Below are positions 7,462-15,734 of a stretch of DNA of 64,000 bases, piece by piece. Made by a program: the position numbers and the translations under genes. The stretch covers positions 124,001 through 188,000 of the forward strand of contig NZ_AUHI01000004.1 in assembly GCF_000423105.1 (NCBI RefSeq), read 5' to 3'. The first letter of the stretch is position 1. Every line of letters starts with the position of its first letter. The stretch is from Halalkalibacillus halophilus DSM 18494. Lineage in GTDB: Bacteria > Bacillota > Bacilli > Bacillales > Alkalibacillaceae. The notes beneath the pieces were generated by a model. It ran no database searches. It worked only from the letters and a program-made list of their open reading frames with translations, and was not told where the DNA came from.

Positions 7462-8796
7462 TTATAGTGTTTTTTTAGCAGTCTGCTGAAGAGGGTCCCA
7501 CACACTATTAAAGGGAGGGGCGTAAGAAAGGTCTAGAAGTAATAAATCAGTTGTCAATAATCCTTGGTATAAGCAAGTTGAAATGACATCAAGTCGTTTA
7601 TCCACTCCTTTTGTACCTATAACTTGGCCCCCTAAAAGTCTTTTAGTAGAGTTTTCATAAATTAATTTAATCTTAATCCAATTTGTTTCATCATAATAAT
7701 TTGCTACTGGATTTGAAGTTTTTGTTACAGAGGTACAGTCAAACCCTAGTTCACGAGCTTCTTTTTCAGATATTCCTGTTCGACCAATATCAAGTCCACA
7801 AAACTTAAGAATGGAGGCTCCAACTATTCCAGGGAAAGGCATCCTCGTTCCACTCATATTCAACCCAGCTACCATGCCTTGTTTATTTGCATGTGTTCCT
7901 AAAGGGACTAGATCATTCTTCTGTTTTATTAAATGGTACTGTGTCGCACAGTCTCCTGCGGCATAGATATTAGCAATATTAGTTTCCATATAAGAATTAG
8001 TAATGATCTCGTGACGATCCCCTTTATGTAAAGAAGAAGGGAGAAAACCTGTATTAGGTGTAATGCCAACATTAACAAAAGCTATATCGGTTTGGTACGT
8101 TCCTTGATCCGTCCTAACGGCACTAACTGCTCCTTCTCCTTCAAAAGCTTCAACTGATTCATCGAATATAACTTCAATGTTGTGGTTTTTTGCTTCTTCA
8201 AGGAGTAAATTAGCCATATCCTCGTCTAATGGGTTCATTAGTTGAGAACCCCTTTGAATAATTCTTACATGTAAGCCACGTTCTATTAAATTTTCAGCTA
8301 ATTCTAATCCAATAAACCCGCCACCAATAATAGTAGCTTGAGAAGCTTCTGTCGTTCTTAAATAATGCATTATATTTTCTGTGTCAGGAATGGTTTTCAA
8401 TGTAAATATACCGTCTAATTCGTTACCTTCCCACTCAGGTTTCTTTGGTTTTACACCAGTTGCTATAAGTAAGCGGTCATAGTGAACCTGGAATGATTCA
8501 CCATTATCTAAGATGGTCCCAGAAACAATTTGGTTTTGCACATCTACGTTAGTTACCTCATGAAAAACACGGGCATCGATCCCAGCTTTTTCTCTAAAAA
8601 AATCAATAGATCTTGCAATTACAGCTTCTGTCGATTCAACAGTTCCACTCACTACATAGGGTAGGCCGCATTGTCCATAGGAGTATATGTTTCCTCTTTC
8701 AAGCGTAATTACTTCATCATTCTCTGATTTGTTTCGAGTAATTTGCATAGCAGCACTCATTCCTGCTGCATCGCCACCAATAATGACATAACGCAT
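7462..8796 (-). CDS. cdr: CoA-disulfide reductase (FAD/NAD(P)-dependent)
   Basis: 444 residues. FAD-binding GGDAAGMSAA lies near the N-terminus, and the single redox Cys sits at residue 43 in SYGQCGLPY, the position of the catalytic Cys43 of staphylococcal CoA-disulfide reductase. An NAD(P)-binding GGGFIGLE motif lies in the middle and an AAGDCA flavin motif in the second half. The enzyme keeps coenzyme A reduced, a major low-molecular-weight thiol in several Bacillales. Related single-Cys flavoproteins include NADH oxidases and persulfide reductases, so the exact substrate is inferred. It lies upstream of the M14 gene but has its own terminator. Confidence 0.83.
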   Translation of the reverse strand: MRYVIIGGDAAGMSAAMQITRNKSENDEVITLERGNIYSYGQCGLPYVVSGTVESTEAVIARSIDFFREKAGIDARVFHEVTNVDVQNQIVSGTILDNGESFQVHYDRLLIATGVKPKKPEWEGNELDGIFTLKTIPDTENIMHYLRTTEASQATIIGGGFIGLELAENLIERGLHVRIIQRGSQLMNPLDEDMANLLLEEAKNHNIEVIFDESVEAFEGEGAVSAVRTDQGTYQTDIAFVNVGITPNTGFLPSSLHKGDRHEIITNSYMETNIANIYAAGDCATQYHLIKQKNDLVPLGTHANKQGMVAGLNMSGTRMPFPGIVGASILKFCGLDIGRTGISEKEARELGFDCTSVTKTSNPVANYYDETNWIKIKLIYENSTKRLLGGQVIGTKGVDKRLDVISTCLYQGLLTTDLLLLDLSYAPPFNSVWDPLQQTAKKTL

Positions 8797-8927
8797 ATCA
8801 CAGTCACTACCTTTCTGATTTATATAATGAAAGCTGAAATTAGTTCGCAGGTAATAAACCTAAAATGAAAATTATCAAAGAATTACATTCAACCAAACCT
8901 TACCCTTTCGTTCTCTACCCAAAACAA

Positions 8928-8965
8928 AAGCTTACATTGATATAGTAATCAACGTAAGCTTAAAA
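8928..8965 (-). terminator. Terminator of the mscS-family gene
   Basis: Stem AAGCTTAC plus TTGAT paired with ATCAA plus GTAAGCTT (one internal mismatch), 6-nt loop; the minus strand continues TTTTGTTTTG. Confidence 0.82.
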
Positions 8966-8967
8966 GT

Positions 8968-9804
8968 TTATTCAGGCTTTTTATCAATATTAACTTGGTG
9001 AGGGAAAGGAATTTCTATTCCTGCATCATCTAAAGCCTCTTTGAGACGTTTGCGAAGTTGTCTTTCCACACCCCACTGTTCCATTTTCTTCGTTTGAGCT
9101 ATAACACGAAGGACTACATCAGAGTCACCTAAACCTTGAACTCCGACTACATCCGGACCTTCAATTACATTTTCATTAGAAGCTGCCACTTCATCACAAA
9201 CACTTTGCATCACAGTGATTGCTTCATCGATATTATCATCATAGGAAATTCTGAGGTCAACCAAGGCTCTCATATTTCCGCGAGTATGGTTATTTACTAC
9301 ATCAATATTACGATTTGGAATGAAGTGGAGTGTCCCATCAAAACCTCTAACTTGAGTAGTTCTTAGACCTAATTCTTCCACTATTCCATCTTGACCTGCA
9401 GCGGTTATATAATCATCAATATCAATCTGCTTTTCAATAAGGATGAAGAAACCAGTAACTACATCACTCACTAACCCTTGTGCACCGAAACCAACAGCAA
9501 GTCCTACAATACCTGCACCAGCAATGACTGGCGCGATAGGAATTCCAAGTATTCCCAAGAACATGACTAAGAAAACAAATAAAAGGACATAAGTGTAGAC
9601 GTTGATAATTAAGTTTTCTAATGTTTTGCTTCTGCCTTCACTTAATTTTTGACGCTTGGCAACTTGCCCCATCCCAGACTTAATTGCTTTTTTCCCAATT
9701 GGAGCAATAATAATAAATACAATTAAAAGTAATAATAATTGTGCACCAATAGCAATGAGGGAATTGAATAACCCTTCCCAATTTACAGCAAAATCGAACA
9801 TCAT
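8968..9804 (-). CDS. ykuT: MscS-family mechanosensitive ion channel, YkuT-like
   Basis: 278 residues with GAAAGGAG before the start. Three membrane helices lie in the first 110 residues. The pore helix is GILGIPIAPVIAGAGIVGLA and the following GFGAQGLVSDVVTGFFI is the MscS family signature. A cytoplasmic beta/alpha domain ends with IEIPFPHQ, another family mark. Such channels open on hypo-osmotic shock and release solutes, useful for a halophile that imports betaine (BCCT gene at 24.8 kb). It diverges from the peroxiredoxin gene, as ykuT does from ykuU in B. subtilis. Confidence 0.88.
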   Translation of the reverse strand: MMFDFAVNWEGLFNSLIAIGAQLLLLLIVFIIIAPIGKKAIKSGMGQVAKRQKLSEGRSKTLENLIINVYTYVLLFVFLVMFLGILGIPIAPVIAGAGIVGLAVGFGAQGLVSDVVTGFFILIEKQIDIDDYITAAGQDGIVEELGLRTTQVRGFDGTLHFIPNRNIDVVNNHTRGNMRALVDLRISYDDNIDEAITVMQSVCDEVAASNENVIEGPDVVGVQGLGDSDVVLRVIAQTKKMEQWGVERQLRKRLKEALDDAGIEIPFPHQVNIDKKPE

Positions 9805-9902
9805 TCGATCGCTCCTTTCTCTTTTTATATATTACAGTATAAACTTTTGTAAACAATCCAACAATGTTTATAAAGGTTTTATAAAACTTTGTAGAAAATT
9901 GT

Positions 9903-9938
9903 TTGAAGCTTCGCGGAAGTTTGTTATAATTTTTATTG
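9903..9938 (+). promoter_or_regulatory. Predicted promoter of ykuU with possible PerR box
   Basis: TTGAAG at 9903-9908, a 16-bp spacer, then TATAAT at 9925-9930. TTATAATTTTTATTG at 9924-9938 matches 12 of 15 positions of the PerR consensus TTATAATNATTATAA with its central positions, and it overlaps the -10. PerR control of a peroxiredoxin would make sense; this is an inference from sequence only. Confidence 0.5.
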
Positions 9939-9981
9939 GTTTTGTAAAAATACAATAGATAAACTATTCGGAGGGATTTTC

Positions 9982-10524
9982 ATGGCAGAACGTATGGTAG
10001 GTAAACAAGCTCCAAGATTCGATATGGATGCTGTTATGCCTAATAAAGAATTTAGTAAAGTTACATTAGAGCAAAATATGAAAGAAGATAAGTGGACAGT
10101 ATTATTCTTCTATCCAATGGATTTCACATTTGTATGTCCAACAGAGATCACTGCAATGTCTGATCGTTATGACGAATTTGAAGACCTAGATGCAGAGGTT
10201 ATTGGTGTGTCTACAGATACCATTCACACACACTTAGCATGGATTAATACAAATAGAGAAGATAATGGGTTAGGTGATTTAGCTTATCCATTAGCAGCTG
10301 ACACAAATCACCGCGTTTCAAAAGAATACGGTGTGTTTATAGAAGATGAGGGAATTGCGCTTCGCGGACTTTATATTATAAGTCCAGAAGGAGAACTACA
10401 ATATCAAACAGTGTTCCATAACAACATTGGTCGTGACGTTGATGAAACACTACGTGTACTTCAAGCACTTCAAACTGGTGGACTTTGCCCAGCAAACTGG
10501 AAGCCAGGTCAAGAAACTTTATAA
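9982..10524 (+). CDS. ykuU: 2-Cys peroxiredoxin (AhpC/TSA family), YkuU-like
   Basis: 180 residues with GGAGGG upstream of the ATG. The peroxidatic Cys is C52 in FTFVCPTE and the resolving Cys is C169 in GGLCPANW, so this is a typical 2-Cys enzyme. It reduces hydrogen peroxide and organic or peroxynitrite oxidants in the cytoplasm, re-reduced by a thioredoxin partner. The next gene encodes a thioredoxin-fold protein (YkuV), a likely functional partner although a hairpin separates them. The order ykuT-ykuU-ykuV matches B. subtilis. Confidence 0.92.
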   Translation: MAERMVGKQAPRFDMDAVMPNKEFSKVTLEQNMKEDKWTVLFFYPMDFTFVCPTEITAMSDRYDEFEDLDAEVIGVSTDTIHTHLAWINTNREDNGLGDLAYPLAADTNHRVSKEYGVFIEDEGIALRGLYIISPEGELQYQTVFHNNIGRDVDETLRVLQALQTGGLCPANWKPGQETL

Positions 10525-10560
10525 TATAACATTGTAATGAAAATTTGTGATTTATTTGAG

Positions 10561-10590
10561 AGAAGATCTAATGTTGGTTAGATCTTCTTT
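10561..10590 (+). terminator. Hairpin between ykuU and ykuV
   Basis: Perfect 11-bp stem AGAAGATCTAA/TTAGATCTTCT, 6-nt loop, followed only by TTCC. Weak T-tract, so partial termination is likely. Confidence 0.65.
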
Positions 10591-10626
10591 CCTTACTATT
10601 TAAGGTTAAAAGAAGGAGCTTTGATG

Positions 10627-11070
10627 ATGAAACTAAGAACACCAATGCCAGAATTACCACAGGCTACAAAATGGTTAAATGGGGAAGTATCAAGAGAAGA
10701 ACTAATTGGTAGTAAGCCTACACTCATTCATTTTTGGTCAGTAAGTTGCGGTATGTGTAAAGAAGCAATGCCACAAATTAATGAATTTAGAGACCAATAT
10801 GCTGATGAATTGAATGTAATTGCAGTTCATATGCCTCGTTCTGAAAAAGATCTAGATTTGGATCAAATTGAAGAAGTGGCGAAGGAACATCATATTTCTC
10901 AACCTATTTACATTGATAATGATCATCAACTAACAGATGTTTTTGAAAATCAATATGTTCCAGCTTACTATGTGTTTGATGAAGAGGGGACACTACGACA
11001 TTTCCAAGCAGGTGGAAGTGGAATGAAGATGTTAGAAAAAAGAGTAAATCGTGTATTAGGTAATAAGTAA
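10627..11070 (+). CDS. ykuV: Thioredoxin-like thiol-disulfide oxidoreductase YkuV
   Basis: 147 residues from the ATG at 10627, eight bases after AGAAGGAG; TTG 10621 and ATG 10624 are in-frame alternatives. The thioredoxin fold carries the active site CGMC (residues 41-44) in FWSVSCGMCKEAMP, and the cis-Pro segment reads YVPAYYVFD. No signal peptide, so it is cytoplasmic. B. subtilis YkuV is a soluble thiol-disulfide oxidoreductase with general reducing activity. Downstream of the peroxiredoxin gene it probably helps recycle oxidised thiols. Confidence 0.9.
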   Translation: MKLRTPMPELPQATKWLNGEVSREELIGSKPTLIHFWSVSCGMCKEAMPQINEFRDQYADELNVIAVHMPRSEKDLDLDQIEEVAKEHHISQPIYIDNDHQLTDVFENQYVPAYYVFDEEGTLRHFQAGGSGMKMLEKRVNRVLGNK

Positions 11071-11084
11071 AACTGTGTAAGCGT

Positions 11085-11119
11085 ACGCTTCTGTTTATAA
11101 ACGGAAGCGTAATTTTTTT
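11085..11119 (+). terminator. Terminator of ykuV
   Basis: Stem ACGCTTC/GAAGCGT extended by GTTT/AAAC, followed by AATTTTTTT. Confidence 0.87.
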
Positions 11120-11243
11120 ACATTGGTAAAAATTTTAAGATTTTATTTAGAAAATTTGAGCAAAGGGGTAGAATTTTATTTCGTAACCCGATATATTTAG
11201 ATAAGCAGATATTTCAATACATAAAAGAAAGAGAGGGATTGCT

Positions 11244-13004
11244 ATGGACGTATTTAAAAAGCTGCAGCAATATTATTGGCCTTATAAAAGATATTTTATC
11301 TTATCATTGATAGGTATGTTTATTGTGACACTTGTAACAGTTGTTTACCCAATTGCTATACAACAAACAATAGATAATGTAATGACACCGGCTGATTTCA
11401 CTTTATTACCATATATCATTATAGGTTTTATCCTATTAATGATCATTAAATCAGTTGCAATCTATTACCAGCAATACCTTGGAGATCTATTCGGGATCTC
11501 TTCTGTTTATTTAGTAAGAGATGATTTGTATAAAAAGTTACAGCGTTTATCATTTAAATACTATGATAATGCGAAAACGGGTGACTTAATGTCAAGGCTA
11601 ACAGCTGATGTGGAAGGGTTTAGGTTCTTCTTATCTTTTGGTTGTGCCGAATTGTTAAGAATCTTATCCCTTGTGATTGTAAGTTTGGGTGTAATGTTTT
11701 ATTGGTCCATCCCAATGGGCTTAGTAACAATGTCTGCAATGCCTTTTCTTGCAGTTTCGGTATATATGTTTGATAAAAGAGTGCACCCGGCATTCCGTGG
11801 TATTCGTAAATCATTTGGACGTATGAACACTCGCGTTCAGGAAAATATCTCTGGGATGAGCACGGTCAAATCTTTATCTCGTGAGGATTTTGAAATAAGC
11901 CGTTATGAAGATAAAGGGGAAAACTACAGAGATCATTACTTAAAGACTGCTGGAATTTGGGCAAAATATTTTCCTTTCATGGAAGCAGTCGGTAATTTCT
12001 GTGTTGTAGCCTTATTAGCTTTTGGTGGTTACCTTGTTATGCAAGGCCAATTGACAGTTGGGGAACTATCCGCTTCCTTTATATTGGTTTGGTATATCGT
12101 CGGACCACTTATGAACTTCGGTTTCGTAGTGAATATGTTCTCTCAAGCAAAAGCATCTGGAGAACGTTTATTGGAAATTTTGGAGTCTGATTTGGAAATT
12201 GAAGATTCCAAACGTCCTGAAGGGGAAGAAATTAAAGGTCATATTACATTTAAGGATGTAACATTAACATATGTAGAAGATGATGATGAAGCATTGAAAA
12301 ACGTTTCATTTGATGCGCCACCAGGTAAAATTATTGGCTTAATTGGAGCAACAGGTTCAGGGAAAACAAGTATTACTCAGCTGATGACTCGCTTTTATGA
12401 ACCTGAAGCGGGAGAAGTACTAATTGATGGTAGATCTGTGAGTGATTTCTCATTAAAAGATTTACGTAAAGATATCGGTTTTGTATTACAAGAGCCATTT
12501 TTATTTTCAACTACGATCAAAGAAAATATTTCATATGGTAATCCGGAAGCTACACAAGAGGAAATTGTTCAAGCTGCAAAGTATGCACAGGCTCACGAGT
12601 TTATTTTAGAAATGCCTGAAGGATATGATACGGTTCTTGGTGAAAGAGGAATGGGACTATCTGGTGGTCAAAAGCAAAGAATCTCTATTGCTCGAGCACT
12701 ACTCATAAACCCGAATGTTCTTATTTTGGATGATGCGACTTCTGCTGTTGATATGCAGACAGAGTTTAGAATTCAAGAAGCATTAAAAGAAGTGATGGAT
12801 CAGAAAACTACATTTATTATCGCTCACCGTATCTCCTCTTTAAAACACGCAGATGAAATTATCGTGTTAGATGAAGGGGAAGTAGTAGAACGCGGTAAGC
12901 ACGAAGAATTAATAAATAATGAAGGCACCTATAAACGAATTTATGATATTCAGTATCAAGACCGAGAAGCAATATTAGGTAAAGAAGTGAAACAACACGT
13001 GTAA
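11244..13004 (+). CDS. yknU: ABC exporter half-transporter with degenerate ATP site, YknU-like
   Basis: 586 residues. A six-helix type I exporter domain (about 15-305) is fused to an ATPase domain: Walker A GATGSGKTS at 368-376, signature LSGGQ at 472-476, and Walker B VLILDDATS. The residue after the Walker B Asp is D497, not the catalytic Glu. This is the degenerate half typical of heterodimeric exporters such as BmrCD or TM287/288. The next gene, 13 bp on, supplies the partner with a normal Glu. In B. subtilis yknU and yknV are also adjacent; the substrate is not known from sequence, though lipids or drugs are usual for the family. Confidence 0.88.
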   Translation: MDVFKKLQQYYWPYKRYFILSLIGMFIVTLVTVVYPIAIQQTIDNVMTPADFTLLPYIIIGFILLMIIKSVAIYYQQYLGDLFGISSVYLVRDDLYKKLQRLSFKYYDNAKTGDLMSRLTADVEGFRFFLSFGCAELLRILSLVIVSLGVMFYWSIPMGLVTMSAMPFLAVSVYMFDKRVHPAFRGIRKSFGRMNTRVQENISGMSTVKSLSREDFEISRYEDKGENYRDHYLKTAGIWAKYFPFMEAVGNFCVVALLAFGGYLVMQGQLTVGELSASFILVWYIVGPLMNFGFVVNMFSQAKASGERLLEILESDLEIEDSKRPEGEEIKGHITFKDVTLTYVEDDDEALKNVSFDAPPGKIIGLIGATGSGKTSITQLMTRFYEPEAGEVLIDGRSVSDFSLKDLRKDIGFVLQEPFLFSTTIKENISYGNPEATQEEIVQAAKYAQAHEFILEMPEGYDTVLGERGMGLSGGQKQRISIARALLINPNVLILDDATSAVDMQTEFRIQEALKEVMDQKTTFIIAHRISSLKHADEIIVLDEGEVVERGKHEELINNEGTYKRIYDIQYQDREAILGKEVKQHV

Positions 13005-13017
13005 GGGAGGGAAATAT

Positions 13018-14835
13018 ATGGCTACCGAAGCAAAAAAGAAGAGTCCTCATTTAAAGAGGTTTCATTACACCCAGGATGTAGCAGTTGATAAGCCATTTAA
13101 TTGGAAGCAAATGGTCAGGTTAATGACATTTGTTAAACCATATGCGAAAACCTTATTACCAATTGCAGTAATCGCAATGCTTATTTCAACGGCAGTTCGT
13201 TTAATTGTACCAGTTTTAGTTGGTACGTATGCAATTGGAAGTGTAATACCAAGTGAAGATATCAATTGGTTGATACAACTTATTGTGGGTATCATTATCT
13301 TGTACATTTTAAGTTACATTGGTAACGTAGTGCGGATTAAGTATGTCAATTTACTAGGGCAAAATGTAATTTATGATTTAAGGAAAAAATTATTTGCTCA
13401 CGTTCAGCGTTTATCGAACCGATTTTTTGATAAACGTTCGGCGGGTAGTATTATTGTCAGAATTATGAATGATATTAATTCTCTTCAGGAGATTTTTACG
13501 AATGGAATTATTAATCTCTTGATGGACGTAGTAATGTTAGTGAGTATTATTGGAATATTACTATATTTAAGCCCACCACTCGCTCTTGCAGTGATGATCA
13601 TTATTCCGATTATGTTCTATATTTCAACGAAACTTCGTAAGAACATACGCCGGTCGTGGCAAGATGTACGAATTCAGCAATCACGCTTGAATTCTCACTT
13701 AAATGAAAGTATGCAAGGCATTCGTATCACTCAATCGTTTGCACAGGAAACGGAAAACACGGAGTACTTTAATGGTGTAAATACCGACAATTATGATAGC
13801 TGGAAAACTGCAACTCGTAAAAGCGCAATGTTTCGACCGTTTGTTGAAATGAGCAACGCTTTCGGAACGGCTATTTTACTTGGTGTTGGTGCGTTATTAA
13901 TTATTAATGGAACAGTTACCGTTGCAACGTTTGTAACCTTTGCATTATTTATAGGTATGTTCTGGGAACCAATCTCTAGACTTGGTCAAATGTACAATCA
14001 ATTACTTATGGCGATGTCAGCATCGGAACGTATTTTTGAATTCCTAGATGAAGAACCGAATGTAAAAGAAAAAGAAAATGCAATTGAACTTAAAGATATT
14101 GAAGGTCATATCGTATTTGATCAAGTAGAATTTGCGTACGACGAAAAACGTAAAGCGCTTCATGAGATTTCACTTGAAATGAAGCCAGGGCAATCTGTAG
14201 CCATGGTTGGTCATACTGGCTCTGGTAAAACAACTATCGCTAACTTAATCAACCGATTCTACGATCCTACAAAAGGTTCTGTGAAAGTAGATGGTTATGA
14301 TCTAAGAGATGTTCGTTTAGATGACTTAAGACAACGAATCAGTGTTGTTTTACAAGATACTTTCATCTTCTCAGGTACCATTATGGAAAATATTCGTTTT
14401 GGCCGTCCTGATGCTTCAGATGAAGAGGTAATAGAAGCGGCTAAAGTAGTTGGAGCAGATGAATTCATTCAACGTCTAGCTGAAAGTTATGAAACAGAAG
14501 TAGAGGAACGTGGGAACATCCTTTCTGCTGGTGAACGTCAGTTATTATCTTTTGCACGTGCTTTACTAGCTAATCCAAGAATAATTATTTTGGATGAAGC
14601 TACAGCTAGTATTGATACGGAAACAGAAGTTAAAATTCAAAAGGCGTTAAAACGATTGCTAAAAGGAAGAACGTCCATTATTATTGCTCACCGACTTTCA
14701 ACTATTCGTGATTCAGATAACATCATTGTGCTCGAACAAGGAAACATTCTAGAACAAGGGAATCATGATGAATTAATGAAACAAAAAGGGGAATATTACG
14801 AATTGGTAAAATCCCAGTTTCAAGAGAATGCATAA
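13018..14835 (+). CDS. yknV: ABC exporter half-transporter with canonical Walker B, YknV-like
   Basis: 605 residues, ATG preceded by GGGAGGG. A hydrophilic N-terminus of about 30 residues leads into six membrane helices and an ATPase domain: Walker A GHTGSGKTT at 398-406, variant signature LSAGE at 502-506, and Walker B IIILDEATA with catalytic Glu 527. The normal Walker B here pairs with the consensus LSGGQ of YknU to make the active ATP site. The variant LSAGE completes the degenerate one. This complementarity strongly suggests an obligate heterodimer. The two genes form an operon closed by the hairpin at 14867. Confidence 0.88.
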   Translation: MATEAKKKSPHLKRFHYTQDVAVDKPFNWKQMVRLMTFVKPYAKTLLPIAVIAMLISTAVRLIVPVLVGTYAIGSVIPSEDINWLIQLIVGIIILYILSYIGNVVRIKYVNLLGQNVIYDLRKKLFAHVQRLSNRFFDKRSAGSIIVRIMNDINSLQEIFTNGIINLLMDVVMLVSIIGILLYLSPPLALAVMIIIPIMFYISTKLRKNIRRSWQDVRIQQSRLNSHLNESMQGIRITQSFAQETENTEYFNGVNTDNYDSWKTATRKSAMFRPFVEMSNAFGTAILLGVGALLIINGTVTVATFVTFALFIGMFWEPISRLGQMYNQLLMAMSASERIFEFLDEEPNVKEKENAIELKDIEGHIVFDQVEFAYDEKRKALHEISLEMKPGQSVAMVGHTGSGKTTIANLINRFYDPTKGSVKVDGYDLRDVRLDDLRQRISVVLQDTFIFSGTIMENIRFGRPDASDEEVIEAAKVVGADEFIQRLAESYETEVEERGNILSAGERQLLSFARALLANPRIIILDEATASIDTETEVKIQKALKRLLKGRTSIIIAHRLSTIRDSDNIIVLEQGNILEQGNHDELMKQKGEYYELVKSQFQENA

Positions 14836-14866
14836 TAAAAGACAGCCTCAGGTATAGAGTTATATA

Positions 14867-14900
14867 AGAGCTAGCCTCCATAATGAGTCTAGCTCTTTAT
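14867..14900 (+). terminator. Terminator of yknUV
   Basis: AGAGCTAG and CTC pair with GAG and CTAGCTCT around a 6-nt loop with one opposed mismatch, then TTTAT. Confidence 0.78.
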
Positions 14901-14976
14901 ATTGTTACCGACTTTTTCGATAGACTGTGATAAAATATGGATTGAATTAGTAATTGGCACTTTTAGGAGGTAGAAG

Positions 14977-15645
14977 ATGGAAAAGAACACATACGCAGTA
15001 ATTGGTCTAGGACGATTCGGAGGCAGCATTTGTAAGGAATTAGGAAAAGAAGGTATGGAAGTGTTGGCTGTGGATGTAAGTGAAGAAAAGGTTAATGAGT
15101 ATAAAGAGATTGCTTCACACGCAGTAATTGCTGATTCAACGGATGAAAATGCATTGAAAGATTTAGGGTTTAGAAATATTAATCACGTCATTGTAGCAAT
15201 TGGTGATAATATTCAAGCTAGCATGTTAACTACGTTAATATTAAAAGAGTTAGGAATTAAACAGATTACTGTAAAAGCGCAAAGTGATTATCATGAAAAG
15301 ATTCTTTATAAAATCGGTGCAGACGAAGTAGTTCACCCGGAACGTGACATGGGGAAGCGGATTGCACATAGTATTATATCAAGCAACATCTTAGATTATT
15401 TAGAGCTTTCAGATGAGCATAGTGTAGTAGAGGTAAAAGCTGGAGATAAAATGCACGCGAAAACTCTGATAGAATTAGATATTAGAGCAAAATTTGGGTG
15501 TAACGTCGTAGCTATTAAACGGGGGAGAGACATTAATGTTTCCCCGATGGCACATGATGAAATTGATCGTGAGGATATATTAATTGTTATTGGTTCGGAT
15601 AAGGATATCCACCGATTCGAGAAAGAATTAGTGATTGAAGACTAA
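14977..15645 (+). CDS. ktrC: KtrC potassium-uptake regulatory (RCK) subunit
   Basis: 222 residues with TTAGGAGG upstream. The RCK_N Rossmann motif IGLGRFGGSICKELG (residues 8-22) is followed by a TrkA-C domain from about 135. There is no membrane segment. It is the cytoplasmic gating ring that binds ATP/ADP and, in its C-domain, c-di-AMP, and it controls the membrane pore KtrD, which is not in this window. In B. subtilis the gene (ykqB) is beside rnjA, as here. Potassium uptake and the nearby c-di-AMP sensor DarB fit osmotic control. Confidence 0.92.
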   Translation: MEKNTYAVIGLGRFGGSICKELGKEGMEVLAVDVSEEKVNEYKEIASHAVIADSTDENALKDLGFRNINHVIVAIGDNIQASMLTTLILKELGIKQITVKAQSDYHEKILYKIGADEVVHPERDMGKRIAHSIISSNILDYLELSDEHSVVEVKAGDKMHAKTLIELDIRAKFGCNVVAIKRGRDINVSPMAHDEIDREDILIVIGSDKDIHRFEKELVIED

Positions 15646-15670
15646 TAGAGTTTTACTTATATCGCAATAT

Positions 15671-15708
15671 AAAAAAGTCCAAACTGGTTAACCAGCTTGG
15701 ACTTTTTT
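15671..15708. terminator. Bidirectional terminator between ktrC and rnjA
   Basis: AAAAAAGTCCAA pairs with TTGGACTTTTTT, with an inner stem from CTGGTTAACCAG; U-tracts result on both strands for the convergent genes. Confidence 0.9.
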
Positions 15709-15734
15709 GTGCTATATAGGATAGGTTTGACGTT

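Noticed and set aside
9680..9958. Open frames on both strands around the ykuT start
   Set aside because: They overlap ykuT or its promoter region, lack ribosome binding sites and have biased composition typical of out-of-frame reading.
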